From NCBI GenBank assembly GCA_004524425.1, contig SDNN01000003.1, forward strand, positions 1 through 47,664: a stretch of 47,664 bases of DNA. The letters are read 5' to 3'. Positions 16,935 through 25,075 of this stretch are shown piece after piece. A program made the position numbers and the translations under genes. This stretch comes from Promethearchaeota archaeon (GTDB lineage Archaea > Asgardarchaeota > Lokiarchaeia > Sigynarchaeales > SOKP01). Numbering within the stretch: the first letter of the stretch is position 1; each line of letters begins with the position of its first letter. The notes beneath the pieces are model-generated. The model worked only from the letters and a program-made list of their open reading frames with translations. It did not search any database and was not told the origin of the DNA.

Positions 16935-16943
16935 AAAAAAAAA
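16935..16943 (-). terminator. Poly-T terminator of amidase 3
   Basis: Nine T on the minus strand, with a second T7 tract at 16946-16952, directly after the amidase 3 stop codon (16957-16959). The doubled T tract suggests efficient termination before amidase 2. Confidence 0.5.
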
Positions 16944-16956
16944 TCAAAAAAAGACT

Positions 16957-18372
16957 TTAATTAAATTTTGGTCGTTTATCTTGCCATGGTGCGATTTCTT
17001 CAAACACTTTGGAGACTTGGAGAACAAGCAGATCATCGAATCGCTTTCCTACAATTTGCATCCCAATTGGAACTCCTTCACGGCTCCATCCACATGGAAT
17101 TGTTGCAGCTGGAAAACCTGTTAAATTAAAAGGAAAGGTAAATGGTTGCCATCCCGTAGGTGATACTCCAATTCCATTTATTTTAGGAGGAAACATCATT
17201 CCTAATTCAAATGCGGGAATTGCAGTAGTGGGCGTGATGAGAATATCATATTTCTTGAAAAATGGATAAAAAATTTCATAATACTTTTGGCGTTGATGAA
17301 GTGCTTTCGTTATAGCAGTGCCCGGATAAGTTAATCCAGCATCGACTAACTTAAGTAAATCCGGGTCAATTTTATCTCTCCATTTTTTTAATTGCGGCTT
17401 TAAATCATGGGCAAACATAGCAGTGTATAGCGTATTGAAAGCCATTCTGGGAGGTTTTAACTTTTCTTTTACGATATTTATTACCCATCCAACTTTCTCA
17501 AAATTATAGACAGCCTTTTTTACTGCATTTTTAACATCCTCATCAACTACTTTCGCGTAACCTAAATCTAAGGAAAAACCAATTTCAAGTCTTTTTGGTT
17601 TGATATTTATCTCTTCCAGATAGGATTTTTTATCATCGGGTAGGGAATACTTATCAGCATCATGAGGACCTTTCATTACATCAAGCATCAATGCCGCATC
17701 CTTAACATAACGGACAATTGGACCATATTGCGTATGAGGCGATTTTATTCCTTTCTTTGGATAAACTGGAACACGTCCAAGCGAAGGTTTTAATCCATAT
17801 ACTCCACAAAAACAAGCCGGGTGTCTAATTGATCCTCCACCATCGGAACCCAAAGCCAAAGGGCTCATACCAGAAGCAACTGCTGCTGCTGCTCCCCCAC
17901 TGGATCCACCTGGGGTTCTATTCAAATTCCATGGATTCTTACTTACTCCAAAAACTTTATTATGAGTTACTCCTGCATATCCAAATTCAGGCGTATTAGT
18001 TTTTCCTAATATAACACATCCCGCACTTTTTAATCTTGCCACAGCAACTCCGTCCTCCTCTGGAATAAAATTTTCATAAATTAATGACCCAAAGGTGGTT
18101 CTGATTCCCTCAGTATACATTAAATCCTTAATAGATATGGGAATTCCTTCTAAAGGTCCAATTTTTTTACCTTTTTTAACCTTATCATCTGAGGTTTTAG
18201 CCATTTCTCTAGCTAAATCAAATGTAGGTGTACAATAAGCATTAACTATGGGATTAATTTTTTCTATTCTTTCTATGATAACTTCGGTTATTTCTGCCGA
18301 GGTTAATTCTTGAGTCCTTATTTTTTCTGCCATGTCACAAGCAGGCATAAAACATATGTCGTTTTCTTTCAT
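16957..18372 (-). CDS. Amidase signature family hydrolase, copy 3
   Basis: 471 residues with canonical motifs: Lys82 (GIPISIKD), cis-Ser157 in PGGSSGGAAAA and nucleophile Ser181 in GSDGGGSIRHP. The His after the nucleophile motif (Ile or Thr in the other copies) lines the region near the acyl site and may alter specificity. It follows copy 4 by only 27 bp, with no T tract or obvious TATA box between them, so copies 4 and 3 are probably one transcript. Cytoplasmic by lack of a signal sequence. The family includes enzymes for short amides, aryl amides, nylon oligomers and the GatA subunit; the last is unlikely because no gatB or gatC is nearby. Confidence 0.92.
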   Translation of the reverse strand: MKENDICFMPACDMAEKIRTQELTSAEITEVIIERIEKINPIVNAYCTPTFDLAREMAKTSDDKVKKGKKIGPLEGIPISIKDLMYTEGIRTTFGSLIYENFIPEEDGVAVARLKSAGCVILGKTNTPEFGYAGVTHNKVFGVSKNPWNLNRTPGGSSGGAAAAVASGMSPLALGSDGGGSIRHPACFCGVYGLKPSLGRVPVYPKKGIKSPHTQYGPIVRYVKDAALMLDVMKGPHDADKYSLPDDKKSYLEEINIKPKRLEIGFSLDLGYAKVVDEDVKNAVKKAVYNFEKVGWVINIVKEKLKPPRMAFNTLYTAMFAHDLKPQLKKWRDKIDPDLLKLVDAGLTYPGTAITKALHQRQKYYEIFYPFFKKYDILITPTTAIPAFELGMMFPPKINGIGVSPTGWQPFTFPFNLTGFPAATIPCGWSREGVPIGMQIVGKRFDDLLVLQVSKVFEEIAPWQDKRPKFN

Positions 18373-18399
18373 TATTACCAGCTCTTACTAGTTAATTTA

Positions 18400-19815
18400 T
18401 TATATTAAATTAGGTTTTTTATCTTGCCAAGGAATAACCTCTTCGAATGCTTTTGAGACTTGTAAGACCGTTGCTTCTTCTCGCAATTTACCCACAATTT
18501 GCATTCCTACTGGTAATCCTTCTTTAGTCCATCCACATGGTATAGAAGCAGCAGGATGTCCAGTCATATTAAATGGATATGTATAGGGCATCCAACCGGC
18601 AGCTGATACTGATTTTCCATCAATTTTGTCTGGAAACATTTTACCTAAATCAAATGCAGGTACAGCTGTTGTAGGGGTAATCAATACATCATAATTTTTG
18701 AAAAACTCTGTAAATAAATTATAATATTTAATTCTTTGAAGATCCGCTCTTATTATATCTTCACTTGTCATGTTTTTACCACTTTCAATTAACCTAACAA
18801 AAGTGGTTGACATCTTTTCCTTCCAATCTTTTAAATAACGGCTATAATCAAATGCTAAATAAGGAGAAAGTAAGGCAACAAAAGTTCGTAACACTTTTCT
18901 CAGTTTTATTTTTACTTCTTCAATACTCCAATCAAGTTTTTCAAATTGATGAACCGCATTTATTATTATTTTTTCAACTTCTGGATCAATTGCTTTAGCA
19001 AATCCTAAGTCCAATGAATAACCTATTTTTATCTTTTTTGGTATTTCATTTAAGGAATCTAAGAAACTAACTTTTGGTTTTGGTATGGAATATTTATCTA
19101 CATCGCTTGGCTCTGCCATCACATCCAGCATGAGTGCTGCATCTTTTACAAATCTCACAATAGGGCCATAATGAGAAAGTCTATAAAATGAGATTTTGTT
19201 CCATATTCTTGGTATTCTGCCATAATTCGGTTTAAGTCCATAAACACCACACAAACTACTTGGGATTCTTATCGATCCTCCCCCATCAGAACCTAAAGCT
19301 AGGGGACCTAAACCTGTTGCAACTGCAGCAGCCGCTCCTCCACTTGAACCTCCGCATGTTTTATTCAAATGCCATGGATTCTTGGTTTCTCCAAATATTA
19401 AATTATCTGTTATAGCTTTATGACCTTCCTCGGGAGTGTTAGTTTTTCCGAGAAAGACGATTCCAGCTTTTTTTAATCTCTCAACAGTAAGATTATCTTC
19501 ATCGGGAATAAAGTTCTCCCAAATCTTACTTCCGTATGTCGTTCTGACTCCTTTTGTTTCAAACAAATCTTTAATTGATGTAGGTATACCATGCAATAAA
19601 CCTAATTTTTCTCCTTTTTTGACTGCATTATCCGCTCTTTTGGCCATATCTCTTGCTAAATCAAAGGTTGTTGTACAATAAGCATTGATTATAGGATTAA
19701 TTTTTTCGATTCTTTCTATGATAGTTTCTGTAATTTCTACCGATGTTAATTCTTGTGTCTTTATTTTTTCTGCCATATCACAAGCAGGCATAAAACATAT
19801 ATCTTCCTTTATCAT
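18400..19815 (-). CDS. Amidase signature family hydrolase, copy 4
   Basis: 471 residues, first gene of the 4-3 pair in transcription order. Lys82 (GIPTSIKD), cis-Ser157 in CGGSSGG and nucleophile Ser181 in GSDGGGSIRIP, all at the same positions as copies 2 and 3. Unlike its siblings it has a Cys before the cis-Ser loop and EEGHKAITDN where others have EFxxxxVTxN, a stretch near the substrate tunnel. A TATA-like TTTTTTATATTT lies about 50 bp before the ATG. The close likeness of copies 2-4 points to recent tandem duplication. The GPH symporter upstream (minus strand) may supply a substrate, but this is a guess from position. Confidence 0.92.
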   Translation of the reverse strand: MIKEDICFMPACDMAEKIKTQELTSVEITETIIERIEKINPIINAYCTTTFDLARDMAKRADNAVKKGEKLGLLHGIPTSIKDLFETKGVRTTYGSKIWENFIPDEDNLTVERLKKAGIVFLGKTNTPEEGHKAITDNLIFGETKNPWHLNKTCGGSSGGAAAAVATGLGPLALGSDGGGSIRIPSSLCGVYGLKPNYGRIPRIWNKISFYRLSHYGPIVRFVKDAALMLDVMAEPSDVDKYSIPKPKVSFLDSLNEIPKKIKIGYSLDLGFAKAIDPEVEKIIINAVHQFEKLDWSIEEVKIKLRKVLRTFVALLSPYLAFDYSRYLKDWKEKMSTTFVRLIESGKNMTSEDIIRADLQRIKYYNLFTEFFKNYDVLITPTTAVPAFDLGKMFPDKIDGKSVSAAGWMPYTYPFNMTGHPAASIPCGWTKEGLPVGMQIVGKLREEATVLQVSKAFEEVIPWQDKKPNLI

Positions 19816-19908
19816 GATGTATCATTTCATGGATTTTATTAATATTAGTTAATAGAATGTGAAAATATAAAAAAGTTAAATTTGGAAATACTTTTCCAGA
19901 TTAAAATA

Positions 19909-21309
19909 TCACAATTTAATGAATTTTTTCCTTTTTTCCGCATGCAGCTTTTCAATGTCTCGTTTTATTTGTTCATATTTTTCTTTAGTTATGGGAAATT
20001 TAGTGATTACTAGAAATCCAATGGTCAAGGCTATAGCAGGGAAAATAAACATTAAAGCTCTTAAACCAAATATGATATTTTCAGTAGCTCGAGGATTAAA
20101 CACGGTCCATCCTACCGTATTAAATACTAAACTAATTGAAAGAATCACAAATATGGTAGATAACTTGGTGATTAAAGCATTGATCCCGAAATAACCACCG
20201 TCTCGTCTCGTCCCAATCTTGAGTTCGTCATCGTCTATTATGGCAGATAAAAGGATATCACCGAAGTAAAAGGCGCCTGATAAGCCTAATCCAACAAAAA
20301 TGAATGCTATGAAGGCAAATTCTACATTTGAAATGAACATAAAAGGTGCTAAAGTGATGATAAAAGCAATTATTGAGATCATCACTCCTTTTTTCATGCC
20401 CACTTTTATGGCAATATAGCGCCATAATGGCATGAAAAAGGCAGCAGAAATAAAGGCGATTCCCAGTAGTATCCCTAAAAGGAAAGCTTCTCCCTCACCG
20501 ATCCCCAAGACAAATTTTCCATAAAGTGGCGTAATTATGGGGAGCATTCCTACAGTAAACCAATAACATAAATTCATTACAATGAATATCCTAAAATTTT
20601 TGTTTTTTAGCGAAAATTTTAAGGAAGTTAATATTGGTGGAGCCGTCTTATAATCTTCGGAAAACTCTGAGCGTTCATTAATGCCATATTTTATCAAAAT
20701 AATCGCTCCAAATAAGATAAATAATACCATTGTTATCGCTGCATACATGTAATTAATCATGTATTTTTCTTTCGTGAGATCCGGGATGATGAAAGTAGGT
20801 ACTAAGAAAACAAAAATCAGACCAACTACCGTAAAGATTTGTTTGAAAGCACTTGCTTTAGCTCTCTGTTCCAAGTCCTGGAACATTTCTGGAAATAATG
20901 CACAGTAGTTTAAATCATACATGGTAAAAAAAGTATCAAATAGAATCATCATGATAAGAAAGTAAATAAATGAAATTGTTACCATCCCAACAGGTGGAGT
21001 ATATAGTAAGATGATAACCAAGCATAATGGAATGAGAGATCCCATGATATAAGGTGTTCTTCTTCCCCAGCGAGTTCTTGTTTTATCCGATAATGCTCCC
21101 AAAATCGGATCATTAACTGCATTCCAAAGAGACCAGAATATAAAACCCAATGTAATGAGATTGACATTTAACCCAACTATGGCAAAATAAAACGTGAAGA
21201 TGTAAATGGTAAACATTTGAAGTGCTATTGCATCAGAAAATTGGCCTACTCCAAAAGCCAAAAATTTTTTGGTGGTAATATCTTCGTTAATTTCTGTTTT
21301 TTCATTCAT
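19909..21309 (-). CDS. GPH-family sugar/glycoside:cation symporter (MFS), second copy
   Basis: 466 residues from the ATG at 21309; the frame extends 23 codons further up, but that extra stretch (Lys/Ile-rich) does not match the family while MNEKTEINEDITTKKFLAFGVGQF does. About 12 membrane helices. GPH signatures include WNAVNDPILGALSDKTRTRWGRRTPYI, with the Asn-Asp-Pro and Gly-Arg-Arg loop, a central EQRAKASAFKQ loop, and SGAFYFGDILLSAIIDDDELK in the second half. The last 20 residues are basic and cytoplasmic. It is homologous to the carrier at 9286-10680 but clearly different in sequence, so substrates may differ. It is on the same strand as the amidases, 93 bp upstream of them. Confidence 0.9.
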   Translation of the reverse strand: MNEKTEINEDITTKKFLAFGVGQFSDAIALQMFTIYIFTFYFAIVGLNVNLITLGFIFWSLWNAVNDPILGALSDKTRTRWGRRTPYIMGSLIPLCLVIILLYTPPVGMVTISFIYFLIMMILFDTFFTMYDLNYCALFPEMFQDLEQRAKASAFKQIFTVVGLIFVFLVPTFIIPDLTKEKYMINYMYAAITMVLFILFGAIILIKYGINERSEFSEDYKTAPPILTSLKFSLKNKNFRIFIVMNLCYWFTVGMLPIITPLYGKFVLGIGEGEAFLLGILLGIAFISAAFFMPLWRYIAIKVGMKKGVMISIIAFIITLAPFMFISNVEFAFIAFIFVGLGLSGAFYFGDILLSAIIDDDELKIGTRRDGGYFGINALITKLSTIFVILSISLVFNTVGWTVFNPRATENIIFGLRALMFIFPAIALTIGFLVITKFPITKEKYEQIKRDIEKLHAEKRKKFIKL

Positions 21310-21516
21310 GTCAAATATCCTAATCCATATAGGTATATTATTGAATAAAGATTGTTTTTTCAATATATATAGCTTCACAAAAAAAGGAATTTCTAAACGT
21401 TTTTATAGAGCATCGTTCAATAATCTATTAATTAATTTTTTTATTAAGAATAAAATTGGATAATATCAGGAAAAAACTAAGTTTTGTAAATTTTATTTAT
21501 AATCATTAAAGGGGAG

Positions 21517-23205
21517 ATGATTTTTATTTCAAGTAGCATTTTGGAAGAAATTACTGAATTAACATTAAAAGGAAATTATAAACAACTTGGTAAATTAATA
21601 AGAAAGGCAAAAAGGGAAGGATATGATCCTAGAGAAATTATAAAGGCTCTTTCCAGCGGTTTATCTGACGTGAGTGATAAATATAAAACAAAAGGCATGT
21701 ACTTAGATGATGTAATTTTATCTGCCGCAGCTTTTGAGGTTGGCGTTCAATCTTTAGGTTTGCCTGAAGTCGAGGACGTTCCTAATGAAAAAAAGATAGT
21801 TTTGGGCGTGATGGGCGGCCCTTGGACAATTGGAACTTCTATTGTGTCTGCAAATTTAAAAGCTCATGGATTTAAAGTGTTTGATGCTGGGAGCGATATA
21901 AGTCCAGAAAAAATAGTGCAATCAGTTAAGGATTCAAATGCAAGGCTCGTAGCATCTGCAATTTATTTACCTCATTCAAAGGAAGAGGTTGCTAAATTAG
22001 AAGAATTATTATGGAAGAATGGCTTACGTCATAAAGTCAGGACTATATTGAGTGGCCCAGCTGGATCTAGCCAAATGGCTGAAAAACTAAATATCAACGC
22101 ATATGTCAAGGGTGTAAAGGATTTAGTTGTCAAAGTAAAGGAATTTTCTGATGAATTAAAAAACGAGATGACCTCCTATGATCGAGTTATGACCTCTTTA
22201 AAACATAAAGAACCCGATAGAGTGCCCTTTATGCCATTCGCTCAGACATTTTCTGCTAGATTTGCAGGAATTCCATTCTCAGACTACGTGAGTAGAGCGG
22301 AAGCAATGTTTAAGGGTCAAATGACTGTTTATAATGCATTTGGATGGGATGCCTTATGTTTTTCTTCTGATGTTGGAATGTATGCAGGTGCTTTAGGGGC
22401 AAAAATTGAATTTCCTAAGGATGACGTACCCAGAATCGCAGAACCAGTTCTAAGTCATGGAAAATTATATGAGGATTTTAAGAAATTGGATATGGTTGAT
22501 CCAATGAACGCTGGACGCTTAACGGAATCCATTAAAGCTATTGAAATGGCAAAAAAGGAAGTTGGAGATGATGTACCTCTAATTGGATGGATCGAGGCTC
22601 CTTTTCAAGGGACAGCTCTTTTAGGAGGTGGAGATCCATTTCTCATATTTTATGTTTTAGATCATCCTGACGAGTTCAAGGAAATTTTAGATTGGTATGC
22701 CGATTGGGCCATCGATATCGCTAAAGCGATGCATGAAGCTGGGGCAGATATAATTGGGGCGGGTGAAACTGCAGGATATTTCATGTCTCCAAAGTTCTTT
22801 AAGGAATTTGTATTAGAACCGGAAAAGAAACTTTGTAGTGCTATAAAAAAATTAGGAATGTATCCCTTAATTCACTGCTGTGGATATGTACCCCAATGCG
22901 TGCCTTTTATTAAAGATACCAATCCCGGCGGAGCAATTCAATTTGATTATCAAGTCGATTTGAAATGGGCAAAAGAGCTTCTTAAAGATGAAGTAACTAT
23001 TATGGGAAATTTAAACTATAATAAATTGATAAACGCAGATCCTCAGCAATGTTATGAAAATTGTGCTAGACACATAAGAACTGCAGCAGAAGGTGGAGGC
23101 TATTGGTTGGCCTTTGGTTGTGAAATACCAAGAGATATGCCCGCGAAAAATATTCAAGCAATCTTAAGGGCAACTAAAACTGTAGGAAAATATCCAATAG
23201 AATAA
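21517..23205 (+). CDS. Corrinoid protein fused to MtaA/CmuA-like (uroporphyrinogen decarboxylase family) methyltransferase
   Basis: 562 residues, two parts. Residues 1-85 match the helical cap of methyltransferase corrinoid proteins and 92-210 the Rossmann-like B12-binding domain. Residues 220-562 match MtaA/MtbA/CmuA methyltransferases, with Zn ligands His453 and Cys455 (HCC) and Cys535 (FGCEIP). Such pairs move methyl groups between a corrinoid and a thiol such as coenzyme M or a pterin. The oddity is in the B12 domain: the DxHxxG motif whose His binds cobalt reads GxWxxG (Gly101-Pro-Trp103-Thr-Ile-Gly106). The domain order is also opposite to CmuA, which has the methyltransferase first. 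The ATG directly abuts a GGGGAG, an unusually tight start. No substrate-specific methyltransferase gene is adjacent. Confidence 0.88.
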   Translation: MIFISSSILEEITELTLKGNYKQLGKLIRKAKREGYDPREIIKALSSGLSDVSDKYKTKGMYLDDVILSAAAFEVGVQSLGLPEVEDVPNEKKIVLGVMGGPWTIGTSIVSANLKAHGFKVFDAGSDISPEKIVQSVKDSNARLVASAIYLPHSKEEVAKLEELLWKNGLRHKVRTILSGPAGSSQMAEKLNINAYVKGVKDLVVKVKEFSDELKNEMTSYDRVMTSLKHKEPDRVPFMPFAQTFSARFAGIPFSDYVSRAEAMFKGQMTVYNAFGWDALCFSSDVGMYAGALGAKIEFPKDDVPRIAEPVLSHGKLYEDFKKLDMVDPMNAGRLTESIKAIEMAKKEVGDDVPLIGWIEAPFQGTALLGGGDPFLIFYVLDHPDEFKEILDWYADWAIDIAKAMHEAGADIIGAGETAGYFMSPKFFKEFVLEPEKKLCSAIKKLGMYPLIHCCGYVPQCVPFIKDTNPGGAIQFDYQVDLKWAKELLKDEVTIMGNLNYNKLINADPQQCYENCARHIRTAAEGGGYWLAFGCEIPRDMPAKNIQAILRATKTVGKYPIE

Positions 23206-23213
23206 AATAGCAT

Positions 23214-24053
23214 TTATTGGTAAAGATCTAATTCGCTCATAATTGAATTCAATTTTGAAAAGACTCCCATGATCAAACTTAATTCCTTCTTTGACATGAA
23301 TGCTCGTTCATAAACGTTTTTAAATGCTTTTAATACCTTATTTTTTTTGTAAGTTCTAATTTTCAAAACATTGATTATTTCTTTTATTATTTTATAAAGA
23401 ATAACGCGATCTTCCTTGTCAGCCAATAATACAGGATTTTTTCCTCTGCCAATATTAAGTGAATTAATTTTCTTATAAATTTCATACAGAATAATTCCAC
23501 AACTATGGGATAAATTTAAGGTGGGATAGTCATTACTGGCAGGAATCCTCAAGACAATATCAGCTAGATCAACTTCATCATTAGTCAAGCCTCTTGATTC
23601 TTTACCAAATAAGAATGCTATTTTAAGGGGTTTTTTAGAAATTGGAATTGATAAATCTTCAGGAAAAATGGGGATCCTCTTAATGTTAGAATAGTTCTTG
23701 CCTTTTGCGGTTGTTCCTATTATCAAATCAAAAAGCTTTAAGAATTTTTTGAGTTTAGACATGTGATCCTCCTGTCTTTCTATGAGGATTATCTTGGAAT
23801 TCATTAAGACATCTTTTCCATGCATGGCATATCCACAAGTTCTATGGGATTTAATTTCTTTTACTTCTTCTATTGGATTAAAAATCACTAAATCCTGGAA
23901 ATCAAAATTTTTCATGAGCCTCGCAATGGCTCCAATATTTGCCGCATGCTCTGGTTGAACTAATACTATCGTAAATGATATGTTTTTATATTCTTTTTTT
24001 ATAGAAGTTTCTTGAAATGCACTTAATTCTCTAAAAACGTTTTTCTTATTCAA
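23214..24053 (-). CDS. trmJ: tRNA (cytidine/uridine-2'-O-)-methyltransferase TrmJ
   Basis: 279 residues, SPOUT (SpoU/TrmH) family; TrmJ methylates the 2'-OH of residue 32 in tRNA using S-adenosylmethionine. Three SpoU motifs are present: motif 1 QPEHAANIGAIARLMKNF at 33-50 with Arg44, motif 2 FGKESRGLTNDE at 149-160, and motif 3 YPTLNLSHSCGI at 176-187, which together form the knotted cofactor site. The C-terminal helical extension (about 200-279) is usual for TrmJ. The start is a TTG because a stop lies just upstream and no in-frame ATG precedes the domain; a 24-residue lead remains before the fold. The gene converges with the corrinoid fusion, with only eight bases between stops. Confidence 0.88.
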   Translation of the reverse strand: MNKKNVFRELSAFQETSIKKEYKNISFTIVLVQPEHAANIGAIARLMKNFDFQDLVIFNPIEEVKEIKSHRTCGYAMHGKDVLMNSKIILIERQEDHMSKLKKFLKLFDLIIGTTAKGKNYSNIKRIPIFPEDLSIPISKKPLKIAFLFGKESRGLTNDEVDLADIVLRIPASNDYPTLNLSHSCGIILYEIYKKINSLNIGRGKNPVLLADKEDRVILYKIIKEIINVLKIRTYKKNKVLKAFKNVYERAFMSKKELSLIMGVFSKLNSIMSELDLYQ

Positions 24054-24080
24054 TTTTAATCATACTCACGCATATTCATT

Positions 24081-24130
24081 AGAATTGATCATTCATGATC
24101 AAAACCTTTTGACTAAAAAGAATCAATTCT
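24081..24130. repeat. Nested inverted repeats upstream of trmJ
   Basis: AGAATTGAT (24081-24089) and ATCAATTCT (24122-24130) are exact inverted copies. Inside lies the perfect palindrome GATCAT-TC-ATGATC (24087-24100). The whole sits 30-80 bases upstream of the trmJ start and downstream of a TATA-like CTATAAAG (minus strand, about 24142-24149). It could be an operator or a leader RNA structure. Confidence 0.4.
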
Positions 24131-24325
24131 ATATCTCCTTTATAGTTATTTTTTAAAAAATGGTGAAATGCAATAATTTTTAATGAACTATTGAACTTTT
24201 GATTCTTGCTTAAATAAACATATAAATATATAATTTTATTTTATATAGATATCTTAAAAAGCAATATAAGAATATAATAAAGCAATATTATATTATTTCT
24301 CTTAAAATTCCAATAATATTCGTCA

Positions 24326-24922
24326 ATGAACAGCATGCTGAAAGAATTAGAGAAACACTTACAATTTGTAGACATCTCGAATGAGGACATGAGCATATTT
24401 GAGTGGAAACCCCCTAGATCTTTCAAGAGCTTTTTATTAGATCTAAACATAGTTAAGAAGAATAAAGCGAATGATGTTTTTTTTCACATCGATAAAGGAA
24501 ACATGAAGATCGTGCACATTCGTAAAAACAACTTGATATACACCATAGGCTCAGATAAATCAGTACAATTCCAAATTCTCGAAGCATTACTAGAAAAAAT
24601 TGATGAAGAATTCCATGACATGTATGATATTGAAGTGATATTTTCCTATGGAAACACTACTTCTGCCATATTTAAGGCTTTCAAGCAAGAAATTGAGAGG
24701 ATCATTGAAGAATTTCCTACTTCTGACTTAATTAAAAAAGTTGATGTTCATTGTAGAGTATGTAAAACCATACTCCCGCTATACATTAAAAAAAGTATCA
24801 TGAAAGAAGCTTTATCGTTTCCCATACCTATCGTGTATAATCATAAAGGTCATGCACTTGTCTGTTATATTGATCAGGATTTCGTAGTTCGTGGAGTAGA
24901 GTTAGTAAATATTACTGGATGA
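24326..24922 (+). CDS. Longin-like domain protein with C-terminal CxxC/H/H/D domain
   Basis: 198 residues. Residues about 45-130 have the beta-alpha rhythm of a longin-like fold: MKIVHIRKNNLIYTIGSDKS, then the long helix QFQILEALLEKIDEEF and a further amphipathic helix. Longin and roadblock folds commonly serve as GTPase partners. Residues 140-190 form a separate region with Cys143-x2-Cys146, His173, His176 and Asp183. The spacing Cys146 to His173 (27) and His176 to Asp183 (7) is exactly that of the two repeats in the protein at 43670-44305, so this is a shared domain, perhaps metal-binding. I cannot name it. The start could also be the ATG three codons later. Poly-T follows the stop. Confidence 0.6.
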   Translation: MNSMLKELEKHLQFVDISNEDMSIFEWKPPRSFKSFLLDLNIVKKNKANDVFFHIDKGNMKIVHIRKNNLIYTIGSDKSVQFQILEALLEKIDEEFHDMYDIEVIFSYGNTTSAIFKAFKQEIERIIEEFPTSDLIKKVDVHCRVCKTILPLYIKKSIMKEALSFPIPIVYNHKGHALVCYIDQDFVVRGVELVNITG

Positions 24923-24933
24923 ATTTCTTGCTC

Positions 24934-24941
24934 TTTTTTTT
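24934..24941 (+). terminator. Poly-T terminator after the longin-like gene
   Basis: Eight T begin 11 bases after the stop at 24922; no hairpin is apparent. Confidence 0.4.
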
Positions 24942-25075
24942 AAGTAGATAAGATTAAAATAATACTTTCTGATTATTATTTGCCGGAAATCATCTAATAA
25001 ATCTGATTTCGCCATAAAATCTGATTAAAGTATAAATAAGTAATTATTTTAACTATTGCGATCTTCTCTAATACT

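Noticed and set aside
13940..19815. Amidases as GatA subunits of the glutamyl-tRNA amidotransferase.
   Set aside because: Four copies, no gatB/gatC or gatD/gatE nearby, so ordinary amidases are more likely.
24241..24450. 69-residue minus-strand ORF near the longin-like gene.
   Set aside because: It overlaps the coding start of that gene and shows no start signal or protein-like pattern.
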